Below are positions 21,301 to 33,044 of a stretch of DNA of 64,000 nucleotides, piece after piece. This stretch comes from Neoarius graeffei. Lineage: Eukaryota > Chordata > Actinopteri > Siluriformes > Ariidae. The position numbers were made by a program, and so were the translations under genes. The stretch lies in assembly GCF_027579695.1 (NCBI RefSeq), contig NC_083569.1:71187149-71251148 (forward strand), read 5' to 3'. Position 1 is the stretch's first letter; every line of letters starts with the position of its first letter. Below the pieces are notes generated by a model. The model did not search any database. It saw only the letters and a list, made by a program, of their open reading frames with translations, and was not told the DNA's origin.

Positions 21301-24300
21301 AAGAATTAATAAACAGCTTTGAAACATTACTTTTTGATTGTTTCTTATTTTCCCGTTATTTTAAATTTAAGGGAAATTATTTCACCAAACACCACTAAAT
21401 AAAAATAAAAACTCTCAAACAGTTTAAGCAAACCCTTGAAAAACACTTGGAAAAAAAAGTGTATGTTAAGTATGTGGTACAGACTCCAAACTTGTGGTCA
21501 TTATCTCCAAACTTCTTAATATCTAGAACCTGTTTATTAATTAATACGCATTTTGAAAAATTATTTATTTCAAGGCCTCCCCCACTGCTTTCTGTCGCTC
21601 TGACTACGTCACAGTCACTGTTGCGCTGATTGGTCAGAGCGTTGGCCTATACGCACAGAGACAGTTTGAAAGACAGCGGGTTGTTCCTCCCACACCCTTC
21701 AGAAATGTCTACGAGCGAGGCCAGTCTAAATATTCACATTTAGTCTGGCTTGCCAGGCTAGTAAATGACTATTCTAGCTGCAAATGTCTGGTTTTTGGTG
21801 CAATATCTCCATAGGTGTATAGAGGCCCATTTCCAGCAACTCTCACTCCAGTGTTCTAATGGTACAATGTGTTTGCTCATTGCCTCAGAAGGCTAATGGA
21901 GGATTAGAAAACCCTTGTACAATCATGTTAGCACAGCTGAAAACAGTTGAGCTCTTTAGAGAAGCTATAAAACTGACCTTCCTTTGAGCAGATTGAGTTT
22001 CTGGAGCATCACATTTGTGGGGTCGATTAAATGCTCAAAATGGCCAGAAAAATGGCTTGACTATATTTTCTATTCATTTTACAACTTATGGTGGGAAATA
22101 AAAGTGTGACTTTTCATGGAAAACACAAAATTGTCTGGGTGACCCCAAACTTTTGAACGGTAGTGTAGGTGTGAAAGTCAGGTGTCTAAAAAAGTTTGCC
22201 ATATGCTGTATGTCTTGCTTGTATCCTAAGGGATGGTGGGTCCAGTTGAGATTCAAAAGGAATATGGCACAGTGCAGGTTGTGATAAGTGCCTTCAGGTA
22301 GGTGTGGGCTAATCCATTTTTAGCTTTGTAGTGAAGAAGAAGAAGAAGCAGCCTTTATTTATCACATGCACAGGCAAGCACAGTGAAATTCATCCTCTGC
22401 ATTTAACCCATCTGAAGCAGTGAACACACGCATGCGCACACACACATACCCAGAGCAGTGAGCAGCTATGCTACAGTGCCCAGGGAGCAGCTGGGGGTTA
22501 GGTGCCTTGCTCAAGGGCACTTCAGCCCAACATCAGGCCATGTTAACCTAACCGCATGTCTTTGAACTGTGGGGGAAACCGGAGCACCCGGAGGAAACCC
22601 ACGCAGACACGGGGAGAACAGGCCAATTCCACACAGAAAGACCCCCATCGGCTGCTGGGCTCAAACCCAGAACCTTCTTGCTGTGAGGTGACCCAATCAA
22701 TGTTTTAAATCTAATGAGGACAGCCAGGGGAGGGAATGCAGCAATGGATTGATACGGTAGAACTTGGGGAGTTTATAGACAAATTCATGAATGAGCAAAG
22801 GCCGACATCATCTAATCCCTCCTTTTATGGAAACCAAGTGGCCCTGTCCATTTGAGGAAAATGACATTCCCAGACTGGATCGTGAGAGACTCGGTAATCG
22901 ACAGGCTGGATCTTGCTAATGTGATGTTGGACTGGAAGGTGTGGAGTAAGGTTGTTTGAGGCATCCTGACTGAAAGGGTTGAATGATGATGAATTCATGA
23001 AAATCACACATTGCTCATTATACTGCTACTGTTTGTCTCTCATCTCATCTCATTATCTCTAGCCGCTTTATCCTGTTCTACAGGGTCGCAGGCAAGCTGG
23101 AGCCTATCCCAGCTGACTACGGGCGAAAGGCGGGGTACACCCTGGACAAGTCGCCAGGTCATCACAGGGCTGACACATAGACACAGACAACCATTCACAC
23201 TCACATTCACACCTACGCTCAATTTAGAGTCACCAGTTAACCTAACCTGCATGTCTTTGGACTGTGGGGGGAAACCGGAGCACCCGGAGGAAACCCATGG
23301 ATAGAACATGCAAACTCCGCACAGAAAGGCCCACGGGGCTCGAACCCAGGACCTTCTTGCTGTGAGGTGACAGCGCTAACCACTACACCACCATGCCCCC
23401 TTTTTTTTCATCTCATCTCATTATCTCTAGCTGCTTTATCCTTCTACAGGGTCGCAGGCAAGCTGGAGCCTATCCCAGCTGACTATGGGCGAAAGGCGGG
23501 GTACACCCTGGACAAGTCGCCAGGTCATCACAGGGCTGACACATAGACACAGACAACCATTCACACCTACGGTCAATGTGACCATAACCCATGCGGACAT
23601 GGGGAGAACATACAAACTCCACACAGAAAGGCCCTCGCCGGCCATGGGGCTCGAACCCAGGACCTTCTTGCTGTGAGGCGACAGCGCTAACCACTACACC
23701 ACCTGCCCGCTACTGTTTGTACATTCTTAAAAATGATAAAACCCTTAAGGGATTTTTGGTTGTGCCTCTGAGAGAATCTTTAAAGTTTCGATATACAGTA
23801 GAACCCTTTTTGGTAAGCTTTTGCAAGAACCCTTAATTATCCAACAAACCCTTAAAGAACCCTTTTTCTAATACTGTACCTACATACTGTATTTCAGCAC
23901 ACATCACAGTAAATTCAAAACTGACCACTCGGATGTCTTGATCGAAAGATGTAAATTGATGCAATCAAGTCCTTACAAATTCTTTGTGTGTTCCAAAATT
24001 TCAGTGCCGGGATACTTTTACTTCAGCACTGAGCTTTAGGCACAGTCTGGAAACCATTTACAGCATGGAACAACATTAAAGAAGAAACAAGAGAAGAGAA
24101 GAGAAAAAACAAAACAAAAAATTATATTTGGAACATAATGACTTCCAATCCTGGCTGACATCATTGCGGCCAAAAGCTAAGTAAATCTGTCAGTTTCACT
24201 ATATAAGGACAGCCTGAGTGTGTAATGTGAGAATCTGAGTGTGTGTGTAGGTGTTTGCATTACAATAATCAATAATAAGGATTATTCTGGAGCTTGGTAA

Positions 24301-25892
24301 ATGTGTGCAATCAGACCAAGTGGATAGAAAATTGTGAAGTACCGGTACATGCTTTCACACCGATGCTAGTCTTTTTTGCCATTGTGCTTGGCATAGTTAG
24401 CTCTTTCTCTGTAAGTGTACAGTGATGGGCAGCTTTAAAGAAGATCTTTTCAGATTCGAGAGTGAAAGCGTTAGAAGAAAGGAGAGGAGAAGAAGCAGAG
24501 GGCTGCACACAAACCTGGAACGGTTTCAATGTCAAACACGTTTTTGGGAATAAAAGAGCAGGGAGTCATGATTCAAAGGCTTGTGGATTTTAAAAAAAGT
24601 AACGAAAGGGGTAGGGGTTTGAAGGAAAAGGCGGGCATGAAGAGTAAATGTGAAATGTTTGAGTGAACAGACTAAAGGGGGCTGAGATCATGGTCCAACA
24701 GCACCTTGTTCCAATTATGTGCGAGTGTGTGTGAGGGGGGTATAAGCTTTTGTCTGTATACTGTGAGTGTGTATATGCTTATGCAAGGGAGAAAGTTGCA
24801 AAGATTAATAGCATGTCTTGTTTAGGCGTGGCTGCATAAACAATAGGGGGTCTTATTGTCTTATGATGGATGCTGGTGGTGGTTTATTTGAGGGACGCCT
24901 GATTTTAAAAGGAGAATGACAGCCCGGGCCCCCAATATCTCCCTCTCACTCTCCTAATATAAACCACATGCTGTTTTAACATACCCCTCTGATTGAACCC
25001 CCCAGCATTCTATCTGATCCTACATTTACCCTGACACACACACCAAAGAAGGACACAATATTTCCTCTCGAAAACCACAACCCCACCAGGGGATAGAAGC
25101 CCATCTTGATGTCCCAGACCTTGAAGATGTTTTGCATCCCATGCTCATGCAGGAAAGTGATCTGCTTTGTTGGACTGGAGCTTTTCCTGGAGTGTTCTTT
25201 GTACAATCATGTTTATCATTAAAAGTAAACTTATAAAGAGCAATGTTACTGGAAAGTGGCCCAGTACCTTGTCTGAAACTGGAGTCGAAGGGACGGGACC
25301 CATCCAGGTCCAGGCCGTTGGTCATTGGTCTCTGGCTGAGGTCAATGACCTGGTGGAGGCGGAGCTTTCTACAATAGATTGAGGCAGCTTCAGGTTCAAG
25401 AGCAATGAGTAGCTGCTCGGCAGAGTCTCTAGACACAAGACCAGCCTATAGAAAGAGAGAACAAGAAGGGATAAAAAGCTTGAGTCAGTGCTGCTTTACT
25501 GATCTGTGTTAGCCACACAAATACAATGCAATGCTTTTAAGAGTAAGCCACAACAATGAATTAAGTGCCTTGTTTTTCTCTGCTTTTCTCCATCTTTCTC
25601 TCCCCTTTCTCCCTCTCTATCTCTTTGTTTCTCTCATGCTTGGCCGGAGCAGGCGTGGTTTCCTGTATTTGTACGCCCGTCTCATGTATTGTTCAAAGTC
25701 AGAGCCACCACCAGGAGGAAACTACGCCCCACTCGAACCCTCAGAACCAAGGAGAACAGAAAGGCAGTGCAGGTCAGGGAGGCTGCCTCGACTCAGAACA
25801 CCATCACGGAAGCCATGATCGAGTTGCACATTGGAAATGCATGAGAAAAAACAAACTGTATTATTGGCAGTAGTGACTTGAGAAAGGACCGA

Positions 25893-25931
<39 letters not shown>

Positions 25932-25982
25932 TCCTGAAGACTCAACTGTAGACTAGACTCTCAGTAGGTAATGTCATCTGTG

Positions 25983-26033
<51 letters not shown>

Positions 26034-26242
26034 AAGCAGAAAGGCATGTCGGTGAGTCTGAGTGTGTCTGGCGTTGATGAATACCCTGTGGTTACGCACA
26101 GATGGTCTGAGTTCAAGTGTATTACCAGGTAAGCAGCTTCTCTCATGAACTGCTTGGCTGGTTGTCTCCACACAGCAGGAACAGTGATGACCCATCGTAC
26201 TTCATCACCTTCCAGTACAGAAGAAGACTGGTCCTTCACCTC

Positions 26243-26290
<48 letters not shown>

Positions 26291-26428
26291 CTAAGGTTAA
26301 CTTTAATAGCTCCTTCAGCTTCAGAGAAAGCTACACTTATGTTTACATTCACATTTAGTCTGGAGAAGGTTAGAAAAAATGCAAACAACTGAAGGCATAA
26401 GGAGAGTTTTTAAAAAGTAAAAAAAAAA

Positions 26429-26486
<58 letters not shown>

Positions 26487-26988
26487 TCTCATCTCATTAT
26501 CTCTAGCGGCTTTATCCTGTTCTCCGGAATACCTGAAATATAAAATAATTGATAGGTGCGTATGAAAAAGGCTTTGGACAAAATGTCCTAACTATTGGAC
26601 GAAGTGTCCTGATCCCCTCGTCTCCTCTTCATACTAAGCCTCAGTGTTTCCACAGGGTCGCAGGCAAGCTGGAGCCTATCCCAGCTGACTACGGGTGAAA
26701 GGCGGGGTACACCCTGGACAAGTCGCCAGGTCACCACAGGGCTGACACATAGACACAGACAACCATTCACACTCACATTCACACCTACGGTCAATTTAGA
26801 GTCACCAGTTAACCTAACCTGCATGTCTTTGGACTGTGGGGGAAACCGGAGCACCCGGAGGAAACCCACGCGGACACGGGGAGAACATGCAAACCCTACA
26901 CAGAAAGGCCCTCGCCGGCCACGGGGCTCGAACCCGGACCTTCTTGCTGTGAGGCGACAGTGCTAACCACTACACCACCGTGCCGCCA

Positions 26989-27027
<39 letters not shown>

Positions 27028-30000
27028 TTATTTATTTATTTTAGCAGTCAGCCTGAAAGACTCGAGCTGATTTGTACAAATTCTGACGTGATCTAGTTAG
27101 TGAAATAAAAAGGAAAAAAAAACCACATCAAAACCTAAGTAAGTGCACAAACTAAGTGCCAGTGCAGTGAGATAGAAATAAGTCTTATCCCAAATACTGT
27201 GTTAGAAACATAAGTCTTTGGATCTTTGAGGAAGGACGAGATAAAGTTGTCTATCTGAACTAGAGAAAGAAGAGCCTTCCACCACTTTAGCCAGGATACT
27301 AAAGCAGTGAGATCTTGTCTTTTGAGACAATGCTTAATTGATATATGGTGTTTAAGCACAATATATTTATATATTATATAGCAGCGTTTCTCAACCTTTT
27401 TTCACTCACGGCACCCTTCAGAAGTATGCAAATTCTCAAGGCACCCCTATATAAAATATACGCAGTCACGCTGACCATACGCTGACCCCGGCAGTGACGT
27501 TGTGACATGGGAAAGGGGGCCGTGAGACAAATTTTGATGATGCATGAGGCGGCCATGATCTGCATTAGCGTAACTATCGTTTTTTGGAATTTTAATTCAT
27601 TTTATTTATTTTAATGTTAGAATATATAATTTTTTGACGGCACCCCTAACGAAGCCAGACGGCACCCCGGTTGAGAAAGGCTGTTATATAGACATGAATG
27701 TTTTACTGGGAAATACACCACTCATATTTTTCATATGAGCTCCATCCGGGACATGGAGAACCAAAACCATGACATAAATCTCTATATGTCACTCGTGAGA
27801 AAATGAATGAATTGTTTTCATAAATTTGGGTATTTGTCTATATAATATAATAAAAAGAACATCACACATTGGTTTGAAGGTATGAAGTTTATCTTCTCGT
27901 GTTGAAAAACTCACATTTTTCATATAAAACACATCGCAGATCTGAGTGACATACTTCCTGATGTCTTCACTCTGATGACGTCACTCCCAGTGCTTCCTGC
28001 TGACTGGACACGCGTTGTTGAAATGGCAAACCGATTCAAAATTAAAATTCTTTTGATTAACTTGCATATTTTTTGTGTCCATCCATCCATTATCTGTAGC
28101 CGCTTATCCTGTGCAGGGTCGCAGGCAAGCTGGAGCCTATCCCAGCTGTCTATGGGCAAAAGGTGGGGTACGCCCTGGACAAGTTGCCAGGTCATCACAG
28201 GGCTGACACATAGACACAGACAACCATTCACACCTACGGTCAATTTAGAGTCACCAGTTAACCTAACCTGCATGTCTTTGGACTGTGGGGGAAACCGGAG
28301 CACCCGGAGGAAACCCACGCGGACACGGGGAGAACATGCAAACTCCGCATAGAAAGGCCCTCATCAGCTGCTGGGCTCGAACCCAGAACCTTCATGCTGG
28401 GAGGTGACACCACTGTGCCACCCTAGTTTATCTTCTCATGTTGAAAAATATATCACTTGTTTGCTTCGCTCCCTCGTGAATATGTTCACCACTCGAAGAT
28501 AAACTTCATATCTTCACGCAACCATGTAATATCCTCTCTATATATTTCCTGGACCTTTGCATGGATATCTAGGTTATAATCTATAGGTTACTATAATCTC
28601 TAATCTGTAATCTAATATTTTCCTCACATAGGCTACACTGCCGATATAGACCGTTTGCACTTATGTCACGAATCTCCCATGATGCTCTCCGGCTTTGTTG
28701 TGTCCACCATCTTTGCGGGATAGCATCCGTGGCGACCGAGGAGAGTACATTGGTGAACTGTAATTTTTCGCAAACATATCACGAATTGAGTAATAGTGAC
28801 AAGGTCAGATACAGGAAAAAAATAAAAGAATGTTCGGGGTGGATCCTGTTCGGATTTGCAAGCCACTGTCTCGGTCATCTACGGGTTAGAGCTTCCATTT
28901 GGGGTCTTTCTCGCATTTTAACAGTGGATAAACTAAACAATCTGACTCCAGCCTTAGCAGAATTGTTTGAGCAGCCGATAACTGTGCAAATTTGCGGCAT
29001 TTTGTATTAAGGTACTTGTTGCTACGCATGTGTTATTCCACAAAGATGGTGGACTCAGCTAAATCAGAGAGGATCATTGGACATGTAACGTCATGTGCAA
29101 ACGGTCTATGGTCAACATGCATAAGTCTACCTCACATTACTGGAAGTCTGGATCACATTAAGCTGCTCATATGCTGAACTGATAACAGATTGATGTGGTC
29201 AGATTTGAAGCTGGCATTTATCCATAAGGTCCAAAAAGTAAAAGGAGGATGGCTGAGGTAAGATAAATAACATAGTGTTTACAGATGCCACCATCTTAGC
29301 AATGCATACTTTTTTGCGTATGGACAAACCAACCTTTTCACCTGTGAAAAGTCCATAACCATCCATAACCATGGTTCACCATCTAACCATTGTTCAATAT
29401 TCTTTTTATATGCTTTTACTTCCCACTAATACCATGACAGCGCAGGTACTGAATAAATTATAACTGCGTGTGACTGTGTGTGTCTAGAATGGGTGGGATG
29501 TGACAATTAGGTGTCTTGGAGTGAAAGAAAGAGAAAGAAAGCCTCTACCTTTAAAACATGCTCCCGAAAGAATCTTAAAGCATGTGCAAAAACCTCAATG
29601 GCCCGAACTCTTCTTCCACTCACTGACTCCAGCTCTGTCACCATGGTGAGGTCCTGCAAAACAGGACAAATTGCAGCAAAAATGTTTTAACTCCCCATTA
29701 CTTATTCAGCCACTCAGTCTTTAAACTAATGTTTCCAGTGAATGTTCCTGTCATTTCATTTCCAGAATGCTAACCAAAGCCCATGCTGCTGTTGTTGTTG
29801 TTTTGTCTGTAACCGCTTATCCCGTGCGGGGTCGCGGGGCAAGCTGGAGCCTGTCCCAGCTGACCATGGGCGAGAGGCAATGTACACCCTGGACAAGTCG
29901 CCAGCTCATCGCAGGGCTAAAGCCCATGCAATTTTATATAAATATATCCACCACCAGATATGATAGGTTTATTTGTTGTATGCTTGCATTCGTACACTAG

Positions 30001-33000
30001 TGCTATGAATCTTCATCTTGAATTTATCGAAGTAGAGCCAGTGTCTAGCTTCTTCAGGATCCAAGTCGTGGTAGCTGTCTCGTGCTGCAAAGCCAAAACT
30101 GTGGAAGCGCAGGTCAGGGGTCAGCAGCAAGCAAGTGGGGCTCTTCTGATTGGCCACGCCTGGATCCCCACCTTCCCATCGCCTGTGGAGATTGGAATAA
30201 GATGCTGGTAAGAAATAGAAGTAAGCATTTGGAAGAGATTGTGCCATACTGCATGACCAGAACTGCAGGATGGTCTTGTCTTTGGTGCTGATTTAAAGGA
30301 GAACTGAAGTCATTTTAAATTTGCTTTATTTCTTAATTAACGTGTTATTCAATTACGTTTTCGGATTTAGTAACCTTATATCGTGACTCATGTTGGCAAC
30401 TAATTGCAATTAAATATTATACAACCCCGATTCCAAAAAAGTTGGGACAAAGTACAAATTGTAAATAAAAACAGAATGCAATAATTTACAAATCTCAAAA
30501 ACTGATATTGTATTCACAATAGAACATAGACAACATATCAAATGTTGAAAGTGAGACATTTTGAAATTTCATGCCAAATATTGGCTCATTTGAAATTTCA
30601 TGACAGCAACACATCTCAAAAAAGTTGGGACAGGGGCAATAAGAGGCTGGAAAAGTTAAAGGAACAAAAAAGGAACAGCTGGAGGACCAAATTGCAACTC
30701 ATTAGGTCAATTGGCAATAGGTCATTAACATGACTGGGTATAAAAAGAGCATCTTGGAGTGGCAGTGGCTCTCAGAAGTAAAGATGGGAAGAGGATCACC
30801 AATCCCCCTAATTCTGCGCCCACAAATAGTGGAGCAATATCAGAAAGGAGTTCGACAGTGTAAAATTGCAAAGAGTTTGAACATATCATCATCTACAGTG
30901 CATAATATCATCAAAAGATTCAGAGAATCTGGAAGAATCTCTGTGCGTAAGGGTCAAGGCCGGAAAACCATACTGGGTGCCCGTGATCTTCGGGCCCTTA
31001 GACGGCACTGCATCACATACAGGCATGCTTCTGTATTGGAAATCACAAAATGGGCTCAGGAATATTTCCAGAGAACATTATCTGTGAACACAATTCACCG
31101 TGCCATCCGCCGTTGCCAGGTAAAACTCTATAGTTCAAAGAAGAAGCCGTATCTAAACATGATCCAGAAGCGCAGACGTCTTCTCTGGGCCAAGGCTCAT
31201 TTAAAATGGACTGTGGCAAAGTGGAAAACTGTTCTGTGGTCAGACGAATCTAAATTTGAAGTTCTTTATGGAAATCAGGGACGCCGTGTCATTCGGACTA
31301 AAGAGGAGAAGGACGACCCAAGTTGTTATCAGCGCTCAGTTCAGAAGCCTGCATCTCTGATGGTATGGGGTTGCATTAGTGCGTGTGGCATGGGCAGCTT
31401 ACACATCTGGAAAGACACCATCAATGCTGAAAGGTATATCCAGGTTCTAGAGCAACATATGCTCCCATCCAGATGACGTCTCTTTCAGGGAAGACCTTGC
31501 ATTTTCCAACATGACAATGCCAAACCACATACTGTATCAATTACAGCATCATGGCTGCGTAGAAGAAGGGTCCGGGTACTGAACTGGCCAGCCTGCAGTC
31601 CAGATCTTTCACCCATAGAAAACATTTGGCGCATCATAAAATGGAAGATGCGACAAAAAAGACCTGAGACAGTTGAGCAACTAGAATCCTACATTAGACA
31701 AGAATGGGTTAACATTCCTATCCCTAAACTTGAGCAACTTGTCTCCTCAGTCCCCAGACGTTTACAGACTGTTGTAAAGAGAAAAGGGGATGTCTCACAG
31801 TGGGAAACATGGCCTTGTCCCAACTTTTTTGAGATGTGTTGTTGTCATGAAATTTAAAATCACCTAATTTTTCTCTTTAGATGATACATTTTCTCAGTTT
31901 AAACATTTGATATGTCATCTATGTTCTATTCTGAATAAAATATGGAATTTTGAAACTTCCACATCATTGCATTCCATTTTTATTTACAATTTGTACTTTG
32001 TCCCAACTTTTTTGGAATCGGGGTTGTACTTATCAGCCTATTCGGTTTGTAGCCATGTTGAATTTAGTTCGTTTGGTCCACGGCAGGCGTCACTTATCCG
32101 CGCAATCTTCACAAGACTTGTGCGAGACTTCGAAACGTGAAGTGTCAGCCAGGTGTCAGTGCCGCCATTTTGAAAACTGTTTTCCAAACGAAATATTGCA
32201 CAAAAACGAGTTTAAATGACGATTACTGCCTACTTTTTTCAAACTTTCCTGATTGCTATCAAAACAAACAAAACTTCCGTCTTGATTACATCAGCATTCG
32301 AAAGAAGGCGCACGCGTCTTTTGACAATGTTGGCAGATGTCGGTCGCTTTGATTTCCGCTGTACGTTTTACTTCCATCCTACGATGTCTCGCACAGGTCT
32401 CAACAAATCTCATTTACGGCCATCGCTTTGACATATGGACTGATCTATTACAGAGCATATTTCAAACACTCAGAACTTGCTATAGCAGCGACAAAATAGC
32501 TGTCAGAAATGCATTCCTGTATTTAATAAAATGAGATAAATAGAATTTTGATAATAAAAAATTTGCCTTCAGTTCTCCTTTAACTCACCAGTTATCAGTC
32601 TGTACAAGTGTTGGATCTTAGTAGTGAGGGATATTAGGTCATTAAATACTGATGTGATCAGTTACCGCATCATATGGATGACCTCTGGGTCCTCTGTGAA
32701 ACTGAAGGCATAGCCACTGGAGGTGGTGCCAAAATCAATAGCCACTACTACAGAAAACGGACTTGCTACATGTGGCCTCAGTTCAGTCCTCTGCAGGGAA
32801 GGAGGAAGAGACAGTTAAAAAGTTTGGTTTGGGGAGGAACCAGATAAAAACGTTCAAATGAGAAAAATTCTGCGTAGGCCCAGCAAGGAAGAGAAAACCA
32901 TAGAGGAAAAAGAGTCTCTCCATCCTGAAAACTTTGCTATAACCTTTTCTCAAGGAGTTGTGGTTATCAGAGCTGCAGCTCTGCCTGGTACTGATATAAA

Positions 33001-33004
33001 CAGC

Positions 33005-33044
<40 letters not shown>

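Larger units (their letters stand above)
20737..22165. mobile_element. Tc1-type non-autonomous element
   Basis: Terminal repeats CACTACCGTTCAAAAGTTTG and complement, both bordered by TA (20735-20736 and 22166-22167). It has no transposase of its own. It is interrupted by the RecQ-fragment element at 20868-21761. A truncated relative is at 5257-5568. Confidence 0.88.
19859..22208 (-). mobile_element. Tc1-like relic, split by nested insertions
   Basis: Left end CTATATGGCTAAAAGTATGT and right end CAGGTGTCTAAAAAAGTTTG...CCATAT correspond to the Tc1-like terminus CACTATATGGCCAAAAGTAT. The minus strand keeps a transposase scrap with [13 protein letters not shown] (third catalytic position). A SINE (20275-20651) and a second element (20737-22165) are inserted in it. 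Confidence 0.8.
30297..32579. mobile_element. TTAA-flanked MITE hosting a Tc1-like element
   Basis: Ends AGGAGAACTGAAGTCATTTT and complement (CCTTCAGTTCTCCT), bordered by TTAA at 30293-30296 and 32580-32583. Without the nested 1.6 kb transposon it is about 680 bp and non-coding. TTAA duplications fit piggyBac- or Kolobok-type transposition. Confidence 0.8.

Noticed and set aside
20868..21761. A Helitron as source of the RecQ fragment
   Set aside because: Helitrons lack terminal inverted repeats and target duplications and carry Pif1-type rather than RecQ-type helicases. This element has both inverted ends and a direct repeat.
24976..25206. Minus-strand frame with [21 protein letters not shown] next to the hspa12b exon 25268-25445
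   Set aside because: It looks protein-like, but the preceding exon's phase and the family sequence are continued exactly by 18460-18546 ([18 protein letters not shown]). The frame also matches no HSPA12 segment.
25531..25873. Plus-strand frames of 95-102 residues in the hspa12b intron
   Set aside because: Composition is driven by CT-rich sequence. No splice partners, no recognised domain.
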